From Dioscorea cayenensis subsp. rotundata (lineage: Eukaryota; Streptophyta; Magnoliopsida; Dioscoreales; Dioscoreaceae): a stretch of 64,000 bases of DNA. Shown one piece after another: positions 1 to 12,683 of this stretch. Where the stretch lies: positions 27,112,578 to 27,176,577 of the forward strand of contig NC_052477.1 in assembly GCF_009730915.1 (NCBI RefSeq), written 5' to 3'. How positions within the stretch are numbered: position 1 is the first letter of the stretch; every line of letters starts with the position of its first letter. The notes beneath the pieces are model-generated. The model was given only the letters and a program-made list of their open reading frames with translations, did no database searches and was not told the DNA's origin. The position numbers were made by a program, and so were the translations under genes.

Positions 1-605
1 GCAAAAAAATAAGAACCCACCAAACCTCTAATTGAACCCCCAAACTTATTTAATTAAATATATATTTTTTTCATCAATATAATTCCATCATCATTTTTTA
101 AAGCAGTGAGCTTTCACACATCCTTTGAGGTAGCCCTTTCTCCCAATAGGGCATACTTAGTATCCGACTTTTTCGAGTGGCTTCACACATCAAAGGTGGT
201 AGCTCTTTCTACTTAAAAAAACAAATGATCTAACTAACTAATTCTAGGGTCTTTCAAGGCTTTAGTAAGCTCCTAATTTGCATAAATGATCTCTAATTAT
301 TTGGACAACTTAGTAAGCATAACTGGGTGTGCTAAGAGTGTAAAGGAACCAAAAATAAAGCAACACAAGCACTATAGTCAAAAGAGACACATCTATTGTT
401 TTTCATGGATTAGAAAAACCACTAGAATTTTTATCATCGGCCATCATTGTTCCATAAACCAAATAACTCTTTCTCTTTTTCTTTTTTTTTAAACACCACA
501 AAATACCCCCAAACTTAGAAGAAGACATTGTCCTCAATGTAAGCAAAGAGAAATAAATAAATAAATAGAAAGTACAAAATAAAAGTAAAAACTCCCTTGA
601 ATGTC
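1..605. other. Athila 3' region, non-coding
   Basis: AT-rich sequence left of the env-like frame. Two similar motifs containing 'cttcacacatc' occur near 111 and 181, followed by related 'ggtagc...tttct' text, so this looks like a degenerate short tandem repeat. No gene is supported. On the minus strand this is downstream of the env-like region and should lead to the 3' LTR outside the window. Confidence 0.4.
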
Positions 606-1703
606 TCAACTAGCATCCTCTTCATTGTCATTATTTGGTGGTGGGTGTTCGTGGAAGGTTGGGGCTGATGGAAATTGAACAGCATTGGGTCCTGTGTTGA
701 GGCCACATTGATTGAACAACTGCACAAGACTAGAGTTAAATGCCACTTGATAAGAAAAAAATTGTGTTAACTCTTGCCTTTGGTTTTCTACTTCCCTTTG
801 TAAATTATCAAATTGGTCTTCTATGGACTTACGAGATTTAGAGGAAGGGTGCTTTGGTATGCAAGGTGGCCTAGAAGAGCTAGCACCTGTGTTACTTGCA
901 AGTGGTGAATCCCAACTTTTTAATCTTGCTATAAAATTCTTATGGATGAGACTCTTAGGATGTAATAACTCTTCATCTTGTTGCCATGTAACACCAGACT
1001 TCTCTACATAAAGGCGGTAATTAAAGAAGGATGTCCTAAACGCCCGAGTTGTTGAGGCTCGTCTAGAGTGTCTAATGGATTGTTGAATGATTCTTCCGAC
1101 ATCAATTGATTTTACCTGTGACAATAGCATATAGCAAAATTGCTCTATCTTTATTAACATCACTATAATGAGTCACAGGTTTCAATTTGGCTCCAATGAA
1201 GCTAAGCCAAGCTTTGTTAAGGTTATTTAATTCGAAGTTTGAAAGGATAGAGGGTCATCTCCTCGCATAGTCCATTGAGTCCCTGGTCTCCCAATAGTTT
1301 CTAGCACTTGTTCTAAATTTAATTCATCGTTGATATAAGTGCTATATTCATCATTGTCAATATTCGGGAGTTTATAAAATCTATTGATGGTGGAATGATC
1401 AAATTTCACTAGTTTCCCCCTTACAATGATACTTAAACTAGATTCATCCATGTTTGCATAGAATTCCCTTACTAAAGAAACAACTGCGGCTTCAGGTTGT
1501 TTAACAAAGTCTTCCCATCCTTGATCCCTAATAATTAAAAATATTTCACGTTGATTAGAACAACACAGCTATAATCCTCGTTCAGGGATTAGGTTTCTCT
1601 TGACTACCGACTCATGATATCTCTTCGATGCTTCAATATCGACAAAACGATGACGATCAAATAGTTCGGATGAAGTGGAAGCTCTGTGTCTTTTAGGAGC
1701 CAT
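606..1703 (-). pseudogene. Athila env-like/third ORF, broken
   Basis: A start codon at 1,703 opens a frame beginning MAPKRHRASTSSE. It stops after about 45 codons, and similarity-like coding continues in other frames: 1,451-1,227 (containing VRGKLVKFDHSTINRFYKLP) and 1,163-606 (a C-terminal part with a coiled-coil-like QLQREVENQRQE stretch and a Pro/Asn-rich end). The RGK-x-FD-x-x-TINRF-x-x-LP pattern is what I associate with the ORF downstream of pol in plant Athila elements. Its function is unknown; an envelope role is only a historical label. At least two frame breaks are visible. Confidence 0.65.
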
Positions 1704-2845
1704 GGTGAGGAATAATTATGTGTCTAGGGTTTTATAGTTAAATTCTTGAATAAATACCCCCCAAACTTGAATTCAATCGCAATTCAAACAATTCACCACA
1801 AACATATTATTTAAATTAAGCATATCAAAAAGCAATTCCACTCATAATGATGATTTTTTTCACAGTTTTTTTTTTCACATAAAAACCCAAAGAGTTCCTT
1901 AAATCATCATGCTTCAATTATTGCACTGGAAATCATGATCTTACACAAATTAGGCATGATGGAATGTAGCAAAAGAACACTAAAAAGAGATTACCTTGCT
2001 TGGAGAAAAAGAAACATGAATATTACCAATGGAATCCCCTCAAAACTTCCAAGTTCTCCTTTGATCGGCACAAAACACCAACAAGATGAAGATCGAACAC
2101 CAAGATGTCATAGATTTCAAAAGGATTGAAAGTAAATAAGAGAAGAGGTAAAGTGAGAAGGAAGAAGAAAGTGAAAGGCTAGGGTTTTACTTTTTTTACC
2201 TTTCAATTGGTTTAGGGTTTCATTATTTAATATAGATATAAATATATATATAAATTGGCGAGAGCCTAGGCGCCAGAAATCACTAGCGCCTAAGCACTAA
2301 TATCTCTGTTTGGAATGTGCAAAGTGGCGCACATATTCATTGCCTCCTAAACTTAGGTGCTAAGACAGTAGCGCTGAGGCGCTCCACAACCTCAGCCCCA
2401 CATTGAATATATTTATCACTTTTTTTTTTAAGAAAATAAAAAAAATAAAATAAAATAGACACATGGCGCTCAGGCGCTACATATGTGGCGCCTGAGCGCC
2501 CCACTTTCTGTCTAGACCTTTAAGGTTTTTTTGATTAATTAATTATTATTTATTTATATTGTTTTTTTTAACACTTTTGACACACCTATAAGATAGCTAG
2601 AATGAAAAAAATAAAAAATAAAAATAAAAAAAAAAAAATAAAAATAATAATAATAATAATAATAATTTTTTTAATAATAATAATAAAGAAAAAAATATAA
2701 TAATAATAATAATAATACTAGCACAGGTTCAAAAATAAAGAAAAATAATAATAAAATAAAATAAAGGATTAGAAATGCCTGGGTTGCCTCCCAAGAAGCG
2801 CTTGGTTTATTGTCCTCAGCCCGACGACTTCTCTTTATTTATTTT
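1704..2845. other. Athila spacer between pol and env-like region; GCGCC palindromes and AAT/AAAT simple repeats
   Basis: No coding frame is supported. Positions about 2,255-2,510 hold repeated AGCGCCT-type motifs forming imperfect palindromes, similar to those in the LTR at 9.2-9.3 kb. Positions about 2,606-2,765 are low-complexity AAT/AAAT repeats. The segment separates pol from the env-like frame. Confidence 0.5.
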
Positions 2846-4918
2846 TTATGGTGAGTTAAGGACGATATTCGTTTTGTCTTTGTCAAAATTTCCCTCAAAA
2901 TATAGCTTTAATCTCTGTCCATTAACTTTGAAAGCTCCTTTTTCGGGTTGATTGATCTCCACGACGCCATAAGGAAACACCTTGGTGATGGTGAATGGTC
3001 CAGACCACTTTGACTTAAATTTACCTGGGAATAGTCGCAACTTTGAGTTAAATAAAAATACCTGTTGTCCTGGCAAAAAGTTTTTGCGCAAGATGAATTT
3101 GTCATGCCAAGCTTTTGTTCGTTCCTTATAAATTTTTGCATTTTCATAAGCTTCATTTCGAAATTCATCGAGCTCATTTAATTGTAAAATACGTTTCTCT
3201 CCTGCTGCTTGCATGCTCATATTCAACTGCTTCATAGCCCAATAAGCTTTATGTTCCAACTCAACAGGAAGATGACACGCTTTACCATAGACTAGCCGAT
3301 ATGGGGACATTCCAATTGGTGTTTTAAAAGCAGTGCGATATGCCCATAATGCATCATTTAGTTTCTTAGCCCAATCTTTACGAGAATTGCTTACTAATTT
3401 CTCCAAAATCTGTTTTACTTGTCGGTTAGATATTTCTGCTTGTCCATTGGTCTGCGGGTGATATGCTAATGATGTTTTATGTTTGACTCCATACTTCAAT
3501 AATAGGGATTCAAATGGTTTGTTGCAAAAAAGTGAACCTCCATCACTTACTATTGCCCGTGGAACACCAAACCTTGTGAAAATAAACTTTTGAAGAAAAT
3601 TGCACACCACTTTACCATCATTTGTATGAGTTGCTATAGCTTCTACCCACTTGGATACATAGTCGACTGCAAGCAAGATGTACTTGTTATTATATGACAA
3701 AGGAAAAGGTCCCATAAAATCTATGCCCCATACATCAAACAGTTCTACTTCAAGCATGTTCTTCAAAGTCATTTCATTCCGCTTAGAAATATTTCCCATT
3801 CTTTGACAGCGATCACAAGAAGTGACAAAAACATGAGCGTCTTTAAATAAGGTTGGCCAATAAAATCCTGACTGAAGAATTTTTGCAGTAGTTCTGTTAC
3901 CCCCAAAGTGTCCTCCACACTCAAGTGTATGACAATGATTCAACAAATCTTCCATCTCTTCTTCAGGAACACAACGCCTTATGATTTGATCAGCACAATG
4001 CTTGTACAAAACTGGTTCCTCCCAATAATAATGGTTCACATCAGAGAGAAACTTTTTTCTTTGTTGGTATGACAATTCGGGTGGAAGAATATTAGCTGCA
4101 AGGTAATTTACATAGTCAGCATACCATGGAGGCCGATTATGAGATACTGCAAGTATTTGCTCATCTGGGAAATTGTCACCAATAGGCACTTCTGATGGCA
4201 ACATGTCATTAGCTAACTCTAGTCGTGAAAGATGATCTGCAACGAGATTCTCTGAACCCTTCTTATCTCTGATCTCCAAATCAAACTCTTGTAATAATAA
4301 CACCCACCGAATAAGTCTTGGCTTTGCATCCTTCTTTGCTAAGAGATATTTAATTGCTGAGTGATCAGTAAAAACAATAACTCTGTTCCCAATCAAGTAT
4401 GGCCGGAATTTGTCAAAGGCAAAAACGATAGCCAATAATTCTTTTTCTGTTGTTGCATAATTAAGTTGTGCCTCATTAAGGGTTCGACTTGCATAGTAGA
4501 TGACATGGAATACCCGATCAATACGTTGTCCAAGAACAGCTCCAATTGCATAATCACTTGCATCACACATCAGTTCAAATGGTAATTCCCAGTTTGGAGT
4601 CACAACTATGGGTGTTGATACTAATTTGTCCTTCAAAATAAAGAAAGCCCGTTTACATTCTTCATCAAACACAAAAGAGACTCCCTTCTCAAGAAGATGA
4701 GATAATGGCTTGGCGATCTTGGAGAAATCTTTGATAAACCTTCTATAAAATCCAGCATGACCAAGAAAACTCCGAACTCCTTTAACTGATGTTGGGGGTG
4801 GTAACTTTCCAATTGTTTCAATCTTTGCTCGGTCAACTTCAATGCCTTTGGATGAAATTTTGTGACCCAATACTATACCCTCACGAACCATGAAGTGACA
4901 TTTTTCCCAATTCAGCAC
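2846..4918 (-). CDS. Athila pol, C-terminal part: RT end, RNase H, integrase
   Basis: An open frame of 690 codons. Residues 1-100 are the end of reverse transcriptase ([16 protein letters not shown], then [18 protein letters not shown]). Residues about 110-232 are RNase H, with putative catalytic D119 in CDASDYA, D185 in FTDHSA and D228 in ADHLSR. Residues about 325-500 are integrase: a zinc region with HFGG and CDRCQ (C368, C371), then the D,D35E core with D400 (GIDFMGPFP), D459 (VSDGGS) and E495 (NGQAE). The remaining C-terminus ends near residue 690. No chromodomain is visible, as expected for Athila. It is a continuation of the polyprotein, not an independent gene: the initiator Met simply follows the frame break upstream. 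Confidence 0.85.
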   Translation of the reverse strand: MLNWEKCHFMVREGIVLGHKISSKGIEVDRAKIETIGKLPPPTSVKGVRSFLGHAGFYRRFIKDFSKIAKPLSHLLEKGVSFVFDEECKRAFFILKDKLVSTPIVVTPNWELPFELMCDASDYAIGAVLGQRIDRVFHVIYYASRTLNEAQLNYATTEKELLAIVFAFDKFRPYLIGNRVIVFTDHSAIKYLLAKKDAKPRLIRWVLLLQEFDLEIRDKKGSENLVADHLSRLELANDMLPSEVPIGDNFPDEQILAVSHNRPPWYADYVNYLAANILPPELSYQQRKKFLSDVNHYYWEEPVLYKHCADQIIRRCVPEEEMEDLLNHCHTLECGGHFGGNRTTAKILQSGFYWPTLFKDAHVFVTSCDRCQRMGNISKRNEMTLKNMLEVELFDVWGIDFMGPFPLSYNNKYILLAVDYVSKWVEAIATHTNDGKVVCNFLQKFIFTRFGVPRAIVSDGGSLFCNKPFESLLLKYGVKHKTSLAYHPQTNGQAEISNRQVKQILEKLVSNSRKDWAKKLNDALWAYRTAFKTPIGMSPYRLVYGKACHLPVELEHKAYWAMKQLNMSMQAAGEKRILQLNELDEFRNEAYENAKIYKERTKAWHDKFILRKNFLPGQQVFLFNSKLRLFPGKFKSKWSGPFTITKVFPYGVVEINQPEKGAFKVNGQRLKLYFEGNFDKDKTNIVLNSP

Positions 4919-6440
4919 TAAGTTGGTTTCTTCACATCGTTTTCGAGCACCAATTGTAGATTATCCAAGCAATTGTCAAATGAGCTTCCAACAACGGAGA
5001 AATCATCCATAAAAAAACTTCAATTATATGTTCCACCATGTCGAGAAAAAAATTGCCATCATACATCTTTGAAAAAGTGCTCGCGCATTACATAGTCCAA
5101 ATGGCATCCTTCGAAGGCAAATGTGCCATATGGACATGTAAAGGTGGTCTTCTCTTGGTCTTCTGGAGCAATGGCAATTTGATTATAACCTGAGTAACGA
5201 TCTAAGAAGCAATAATATTCATGTCCCGCTAATCGATCTAACATTTGATCAATAAAAAGGAAGAGGGAAATGATCTTTTTCGTGTGGCTTTATTTAACTT
5301 CCTGTAATCGATACAAACTCTCCAACCAGTTATTGTTCTTGTGGGGATCAACTCATTGTTTTGATTTTTGACCACTGTCATTCCTCCTTTCTTAGGCACT
5401 ACTTGCACTGGACTCACCCATGAACTGTCTGAAATTGGGTAAATTACCCCAGCATCCAACCACTTTAATATTTCTTTTCTGACCACTTCTTTCATGGTCG
5501 GGTTTAACCTTCTTTGTGCTTCTATGGATGGCTTGCTATTATCTTCCAAATAAATTCGATGCATACACATAGATGGTCGTATTCCTCTAATATCAGCTAA
5601 TAACCATCCAATTGCTGATTTGTGCTCCCTCAAGACTCTCAATAGCTTGTCTTCTTCTTTAAGAGAAAGTGATGATGAAATAATCACCGGTAGGGTAGTG
5701 GATTCTCCCAAATATGCATAACGGAGATGTGTTGGTAAAGGTTTTAATTCAAGAATTGGTGGGTTGTTAATAGATGGAATGAGACATATAGGATTTTGTC
5801 CCAATGGTTCAAAGTACTTCCTCCTATTTGGCTCAAAAGAATCCATCCACTCTAGATATTCTTTCACCTCCATCTCTTCTATATCATCAATACACTCTTG
5901 AGTTAAGCTGGCCTCCAAGGAATCTTGTAATTTCACTGAGTTTGGTAGTATTACCTGCATATCATCAATACGAAAGCAACAATCACTTGCTTGAGGATAT
6001 TTAATAGCATCAAAAACATTGAAAGTCACTTCTTCTTCTTGGACCCGAAGACATAATTCCCCCTTTTGCACATCAATAAGTGCTCTCCCAGTAGCTAGAA
6101 ATGGTCTGCCAAGCAGAATTGGAATATCTTTATCTTCTTCCATGTCAAGTACAATGAAATCAGCTGGAAATATGAACTTATCTATCTTGACAAGAACGTC
6201 TTCAATTACTCCCCTGGGATGCTTCAATGAACAATCTGCTAGTTGCAATGTGACTATAGTAGGCCGCGCTTCTCCCAAGTTAAGCTTCTTGAAGATTGAT
6301 AAGGGCATTAAATTGATACTTGCTACCAAATCACATAATGCCCTCTCAAACACCACATTCCCAATCGAGCATGGGATGGTAAAACTGCCTGGATCCTTGA
6401 GTTTGGGTGGCAACTTCTTTTTGCAAGATTGCGTCTGCAT
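4919..6440 (-). pseudogene. Athila pol, N-terminal part: protease and first half of RT, frameshifted
   Basis: The frame 6,440-5,238 encodes an aspartic protease region (ERALCDLVASINLMPLSIF, then IPILLGRPFLAT) followed by the RT start (LKWLDAGVIYPISDSSWVSPVQ, VCIDYRKLNKATRK). RT continues in a second frame at 5,244-5,059 (FLDRYSGYNQIAIAPEDQEKT). A further shift near 5,115 moves the RMPFGL segment to a third frame. The metal-binding FMDDFSV segment lies near 5,010. So RT is broken at least twice. In the protease, the usual D-L-G reads D-L-V (codon 6,324-6,326), which would remove the conserved glycine of the active-site loop. Confidence 0.8.
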
Positions 6441-6599
6441 TCTTGATGAAAGTGCTGATCTGCTCTCATAATCCTTAAGCTTCCTTTTTGTTTGAAAGAA
6501 TTTCTTTCATGAACTTCACATAGCTTGGCATTTGTTCAAGAGCTTGACAAATGGGATATTAATGTGAAGCTTCTTGAATACATCTAAGAATTTAGCAAA

Positions 6600-8208
6600 C
6601 TACTGGTCAAGTTTATTCTTCTTCAGTATGAGGAAAGGGATTCTTGTAAATCTATCTTGAGATAATGGTGCTTCAATCGGAGCTTCAGATTTATTGTGTT
6701 CACGGTTATCTTGTTCATGCTTCTGATCTACAGACTCAGACTTTTTCTCTGCCATCTTCAATTCCTTTCCACTCCTCAAAGTAATTGTACTACATTGTTC
6801 ATTGCCACTCTTTCTTGGATTTGCCTCAGATGTGCTAGGCAAGTTTCCTTGTTGTCTCTCTGTTAGCATACCTGCCATTTGACTTAACTGAACCTCCAAA
6901 TTCCTAATTTGTGCAGACTGATTTTGCAGGCTAGTGCGAGTTTCATTCATGAACTGCGTTTGAGTTGTAGCTAACTGAGCCATTGCTTCCTCCAGATTTA
7001 TTTTCTTCTCTTGGGGTGGGTTGCTCTGTTCCTGCATGGTTGAGTTATTTTTCCAAGACAGGTTAGGATGATTCCGCCATCCTGGATTATACCTATTGGA
7101 GTAGGGGTTATCTTGTTGCCTATTGAAATTCCCCCACATATTGAGCTTGCTCTCATCGTCATCATTTGCGAAAAAGAATTACCAGTTTGGACATTCAAAG
7201 CTTTGATGAGGCCCATTACACATTTCACAAGCCCGGAGATGTAGTCTTTCATCGCATTTGCTAGCAAATTATTATTCATGAATCGCTTTGAGAGAGCTGC
7301 TATTTGGGTTGAAAGGTTGGTAATAGCATCTATCTCATGTACTCCAGCCCACCTTCCTTGGCATGTTTTCAGCTCATTAGGCCATTGATAGTTGTTAGCA
7401 GCCATATATTCTAGCAATTCATATGCCTCATCAATAGTTTTTTTCATTAAAGCTCCACCTGCAGATGCATCCACTAGTGTTCTGGTGGTGCTGTTCGAGC
7501 CTTGGTAAAAAAATTTTTGAATTTGCATCCACTACGCAACCCATGATGAGGACATTTCCTTAATAATTCCTTGTATCTTTCCCATGCCTCATATAATGTT
7601 TCGCCTTCATATTGAGCAAAAATTGTTGATTTCAATCCGCATCTTTCTTTGTTTTGGTACGGTGGAAAGAATTTGGCAAGGAATTTCGAACAAGATCATC
7701 CCATGTCACAATGGAATCTGGTGGCAATGAATTCAACCGGTTTCTTGCTTTTATCTCTTAGAGAGAAAGGAAATAGACGTAGCTGAACCGCTTCATCGTC
7801 CACTCCATTATACTTAAATGTATCACAAACTTCAAGAAAGTTCGCGATATGAAGATTGGGGTCTTCATTAGGTAGCCCATTGAACTGAATTGCTTGAATC
7901 ATTTGAAGAGTCACCCGGCTTCGACTCAAAGTTGTTCGCTGAATGATCGGCCGCCTAATCGCAGGTTGAATGCCGATTGATGGCATCGTATAATCACGTA
8001 AAACCATTGGTTGATTGACCACCATTGGATTATTAAATACTTGCTCATTTGCTGGTGCATTGTCCCCAGCTCTTGCTTCCTCATGATTATCCATAGCTTC
8101 TGGCGATTGATTATTTGTAAGTCTTTTCTCCTTCCTGTTCCTGCGACACGTACGTTCTATTTTCGTAGTCAAAAGGTATGAGACTTTCGAGTACCAAATT
8201 TTTCGCAT
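6600..8208 (-). pseudogene. Athila gag, frameshifted
   Basis: Three consecutive minus-strand frames read as one capsid-type protein: 8,208-7,696 (RVTLQMIQAIQFNGLPNEDP, a typical gypsy capsid start), 7,528-6,998 (TLVDASAGGALMKKTIDEAY) and 7,139-6,600 (WGNFNRQQDNPYSNRYNPGW, then a coiled-coil-like NLEVQLSQMAGML and a charged C-terminus). Frame changes near 7,690-7,530 and 7,139-6,998 break it. The product would be the structural protein of virus-like particles. No complete zinc knuckle was recognised. It lies directly downstream of the primer site. Confidence 0.75.
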
Positions 8209-8317
8209 TCAATTTTAACAATTTTGATTAAAAGAGAAAAGAAAAACAAATCAAGAACGATGAATTATTGCGTGAAACTAGAGTTTTTTTTTTTCTTGAT
8301 ATTAATAAAGAACACAA

Positions 8318-8335
8318 TCCCCGGCAACGGCGCCA
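8318..8335 (-). other. Athila primer binding site (tRNA-Asp type)
   Basis: The minus strand reads TGGCGCCGTTGCCGGGGA, the 18-nt tRNA-complementary primer site I know from Athila-type elements. It lies a few bases inside the LTR end and fixes both the strand and the LTR boundary. Confidence 0.85.
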
Positions 8336-8341
8336 AAAACT

Positions 8342-9496
8342 TGTTGATTATGATTTATATAACACAAGTATACGCTACCGCAAACAAGTAATATAATGAT
8401 AAGAGAGTATCGTTCCCACGAGGATTGAGCTTATTAATTACCAAAATTACTAACCCTAATTCTACTTGATTAATGAAATTGAAGAAGTTTAATTTAGAAA
8501 ATCTAATTCAAGGACTAGAGAGAGAGAGATAGAGATAAGGAGAAATCAATGTCAAGAGATTCTAGGGTTTCCGAGTTCACCTAGACTAATTCCACCTAGA
8601 TCATCTAATTCAATCAATCAATGTTTGTTTCTTATATTGTCATCAAATTTCCCTAAATTACATATTGATCTTTCTCAAGCATCAATAGCATATTCCACTA
8701 GATAAGTTAACATCATCTCTGAGATAACTGTGAACCTATGGAACTCATTAAGCTCTAGAAATTTATAATGATGCATACAACCTCATAAATATCTCTATCT
8801 TATGATGATTGTACAATTTCAACCAAGACCTAATTCAATTATCACCTCTCGGTCTCAAATCAAATTAATAATCATGCAATTGGTGATCAAGCAATCACAA
8901 GCATTAAGCATAGATTAAAATATCCAACATAGTCTTGAAACAAGCATCAATTAAATTAAACAAAGATGAATCTAGGGTTTCATAGTCTGGCTACATCGTA
9001 GCCCTAGAAAAAGTATTTAGAACATAATGATTGCAAAGTTCGACATATTAACAAGGTTCATAATCAAATAATCAAAGAAAAACTAAAAACTAAAGCCTGG
9101 CAATGAATCCGCGCCGAAACTTCGCTACCGATCTCTTGATCTCCGAAATTCTCCTCCCTTTTCGTCTCAACCCTAGCCCCTTTTATAACATAAAAATCGG
9201 GGTAGCGCCTAGGCGCCAAAGACTGTAGCGCCTAGGCGCTATACTTTCTGTTTTGCACCTCTTGATGTTGTAGCGCCTAAGCGCTGCATGCTAGCGCCTA
9301 GGCGCTAGATTTTCTGTTTTGCTCTTCTTCCTCCAATTTTGTGCTTTTTACATGTTCTTCCTTCAAATCATTTTCTTTCTTTCCTACAATGTAATAACAA
9401 TAAGATTAGGAGTAAAATTGGTTCAAAATAATTCAAATTTAATTCATTATGAGTTAAAGAAGGTCTATATATTAAGTGCAAATTATACTCATCACA
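8342..9496 (-). repeat. Athila 5' LTR
   Basis: On the minus strand the LTR begins TGATGAGTATAATTTGCAC (9,494, or TG at 9,496) and ends ...ATCAACA at 8,342, immediately before the primer site. Length is about 1.15 kb. It carries palindromic AGCGCCTAGGCGCT motifs at 9,203-9,306. The start is placed where LINE coding sequence ends; the partner LTR is outside the window, so it could not be confirmed by comparison. Confidence 0.7.
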
Positions 9497-11165
9497 TTCT
9501 CGGAGCCATTAACCAGAATAAAGGCTTTGGAGGAAAATAACAAGCTTTGAATCCAACCAATCCACCGAACTCCAAAACCCCTGGCTTTGAGAAGATCCAA
9601 AAGGAAGTCCCAATCCACCATATCGAAAGCTTTAGCAAAGTCCACTTTAAGAATATTGCCAGGTAGCTTCCTTTTTTGAAGGCTAAAAATAGTCTCCCCA
9701 GCTGCTACAATATTATCCAAAATGCATCTACCTGCAATGAAGGCGGATTGTGTTGACTCAATAAGAGAATCAATTACTTTGCTAAGTCCGGTGGCCAAAA
9801 ATTTTTCGAGATGATTTTTGAGAGAAGAGTTGATGAGGCTAATAGGGCGAAAGTCGGGTTGCAAAATTCGGGGACTTGACCTTAGGGATCGGAACAATGT
9901 TTCGCCCAATTGATACGTTCAGATTAGCGAGCCATTAAAAAAATCTTGACAGAGAGCAGTCAAGTCATTTTTAATTATAGGCCAGAACTTTTGGAAAAAG
10001 AAAATAGGAAAACCGTCTGGCCCAGGGGCCTTATCGGCTCCAAGCTCAAAGGTAGCTCTTTTAATTTCGTCTTGAGTGAATGGGGCCTCTAACGCTGTAA
10101 GATCAATCATATCCTTATTTAAAAGCAGCCTATCCCAATCAAAATGGAAACGTGAGTGTCTTTTAGTGCCAAATTGGGAACGGAATAAGGAAGTGAAGAT
10201 TTTCCCAATGTCTCTAGTTTCATTATAAGTGGAATGATTGTGAACAATATGGGAGATGAAATTTTGGTTACGCCGACCGTTTGCCACAGCGTGAAAGAAT
10301 TTGGTATTGGAATCCCCTTCCTTGAGCCAAGTTATGCGTGAACATTGGCGCCAGTACACTTCTTCTTGGGCCAGAGAATTACTAAGGGTTTGCCTCAACT
10401 CAGAAACTTTGCTAAGCTCAGCCTCAGAAAGGCTACGAAAATCCTTGATCTCTTCTAAGTTTTCAATTTCATGAAGAATGTTAAGCTTATGCAGCTTGAT
10501 GGAGCCAAAAGTTGATTTAGCCCACTCACGAAGCTTGGAACACGTAAAAGCGAGTTTTTTAGCGATAATGAAGCCCCACAACCATGTGGGCTCAACTCCT
10601 CCCACCACAATTGAATGAGTTCAGTAAAACCATCAACAGAGCACCAGACTCGATCAAATCTAAAATGGTGTTGTTTAATGGTGTGGTGTCCAGTTGAAAG
10701 CTTGATGGGAGCATGATCAGAACCAAATCTGGGGAGACATGACTGGTTAATCATCGGGTAACGGCTTAACCAGTCTTGATTAACAAGAAAGCGATCAAGT
10801 CTCACACACGTAGGGTTGACCTGTCCATTAGTCCATGTGAAAAGCCTACCCGAAGTAGGTGGTTCCGAAAGACTTAAATCACGTTTAAGATATTGGGCTT
10901 GTGAGATATCATCTTTGTTAGGGATGCCTTTATTCTTGTCTGAGGTAGAGAAAATGGCATTAAAATCCCCACAAATAACCCAAGGAAGGGATTTACCACA
11001 ATTACAGATACGGATTTCATTCCAAAATGATTGTTTGAGATGTCTATCATTAGGTCCGTAAACTGAGGTACAAAGCCAAACTCCATCACCATTAGGAATG
11101 TGGAATTCCACAGTCAAGCAGAACTGACCAAAAAAAATCAGGTTCCCTTCACCCCTTTTTTTCAT
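9497..11165 (-). mobile_element. LINE 1, 5'-truncated and cut by Athila
   Basis: Minus-strand ORF2 remains. The endonuclease segment (11,160-10,620) contains WVICGDFNAIFS, GRLFTWTNG and FGSDHAPI. A linker with ITWLKEGDSNTKFFHAVANG precedes the RT start (EAPFTQDEIKRATFELGADKAPGPDGFP, then DFRPISLINS and KVDFAKAFDMVDWDFL). The endonuclease N-terminus is missing on the right, consistent with 5' truncation during target-primed insertion. On the left RT is cut at the Athila LTR before the FADD motif, so the remainder should lie beyond the window. Frame changes occur near 10,560 and 9,910. Confidence 0.85.
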
Positions 11166-11689
11166 AATACAAAAAATTGCATCTCTTGTTAATATAAAAT
11201 GCTTTTGTCTTGAATAGAAATTAAATAAATCATGTGTATTCAATAAAAAAAGATATTTACATAATGAAACCTAGAGTTCATTGGGTTGGGTTATGGGTCG
11301 GAGTTTTAAAAACCCAGTAGGTATCAGGAGCAGAGGCAGAGACGGGTGCGGAGAGCGGGTAGGTAAAACTCACTCCTGAACCACCCATTATCATCTCTAA
11401 TCTTCTCTAATCTCACATTATCCTCCAAACATTGGGGTCCACGGAAGAAGACAAAAACTTTACAAAAATGGTTATTTCCGTTTAGTATAAATATGACAAT
11501 TCTTTTTTAAACATCTTGTGATAAGTTAAAACCAAAATTTTAATGAGAAAAATAAAATAAAATAATATGGTTATATCCTATACGGTTTGTTCGCTAGCAA
11601 AGCAATTATGATTAAGTTCTTTTTATAAATATAAGTTGAAATTTTAAAATCTTCTCCACTCATATTTGGAAAAGATTTTTTACCCGACA
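11166..11689. other. Intergenic, no gene seen
   Basis: AT-rich DNA between two LINEs with one GC-richer patch near 11,280-11,400 (GGGT and GGGTCGG motifs). No coding frame, RNA gene or clear repeat structure is supported. Confidence 0.5.
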
Positions 11690-12242
11690 TTTTTTTTTTG
11701 AGAAAAGTGGATAAACCACAGATTTATTAGAAAACCAAAAAGATCCAACAAAAGAGCAAGTACAAACAGACTCAACAACAGGGAAAAAGGAACAAAAAAT
11801 AAATAAAACAAGCAGTAAAGCAAACAAACAAGAGAAAAAAGGGGGCACCACCAGGGGTGAGGTTGACACAAATATCAGCAGGGACAGCTAGCGACTAAAG
11901 TGGTGAGGTCCACCTAAGGCAACAGAGGTCTTTTTAGTCAGGATGACGGGGAATTACTCCTGGGTATGTGTAGTGCTACTGGTGGGGTCAACAAATCTAG
12001 CCCTCAGAAAATCAAGGGAATACTTGATGATCTAGATAGAGTCTCTAGGTAGGTGTTGGTGCATGTCCCTGGCTGCAGAATTCCAAGAAAGTAGCATATG
12101 AGAAATTTTACGCAATATGGAATCTGGGGGAAGACACTTGTAATTAAAAAATGAGATTGTTTCTTTCCTACCATAAGCTCCAGAATATTGCTCTAGAAAG
12201 AAGATCCTAGAAAGCTCTCAGATGCACATTTAGGGAAGGAAT

Positions 12243-12683
12243 CTAGGTACTCCAAACCTCTACCATGGAATGTGGACATGATTGGGAATTTATATTATGC
12301 ATGAAGAAACTCCATATACGTTCAGAAAATGCACAGTGAATCATAAGGTGGTCCACTGTTTTAGAATTTCTATGACAAAGAACACATGTCTTGGAGGCAT
12401 TTTGGATGTTGCAACCTTTAATGGTGAGGTTGGTAAGGGTTGAGATTTTGTTTTCACTAGCTAGCCAATAGAAAAGTGTGATTTTACTTGGGCAATCTAC
12501 TTTCCAAAAATTAGGATAGAGAGGACTTTGCAGTCCACCATCCATTAGGAATTTATAGAAAAAGCGAAATGAGAAAGATCTTTTGCTCTCCAGGGTCCAA
12601 GTAAACACATCATCCTGAGTAGAAGAGCAATCTGGAAGAGACTGAAGAGTAGAAGAAGAATCATTAGTGATGGAAGCGATCAA
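12243..12683 (-). pseudogene. LINE 2 zf-RVT domain
   Basis: 146 codons with the hallmark order FTWTLESKRSFSFRFFYKFL, FWKVDCPSKITLFYWLA, then CVLCHRNSKTVDHLMIHCAFSERIW. The Cys/His set matches the zinc-binding reverse-transcriptase-associated domain near the C-terminus of plant LINE ORF2. It is separated from the RT frame by about 300 bp of broken sequence. Confidence 0.75.

Larger units (their letters stand above)
1..9496 (-). mobile_element. Athila-lineage Ty3/gypsy retrotransposon, left end outside window
   Basis: Read on the minus strand the order is 5' LTR (8,342-9,496), primer binding site, gag, protease-RT-RNase H-integrase, a long spacer and an env-like region, after which the element runs off the left edge. 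That order, the tRNA-Asp-type primer site and the env-like reading frame after pol are typical of Athila. Frameshifts in gag, RT and the env-like region and a changed protease active site make it non-autonomous. The 3' LTR is not seen, so age cannot be estimated here. Its right edge abuts LINE coding sequence, so it appears nested in that LINE. Confidence 0.85.
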
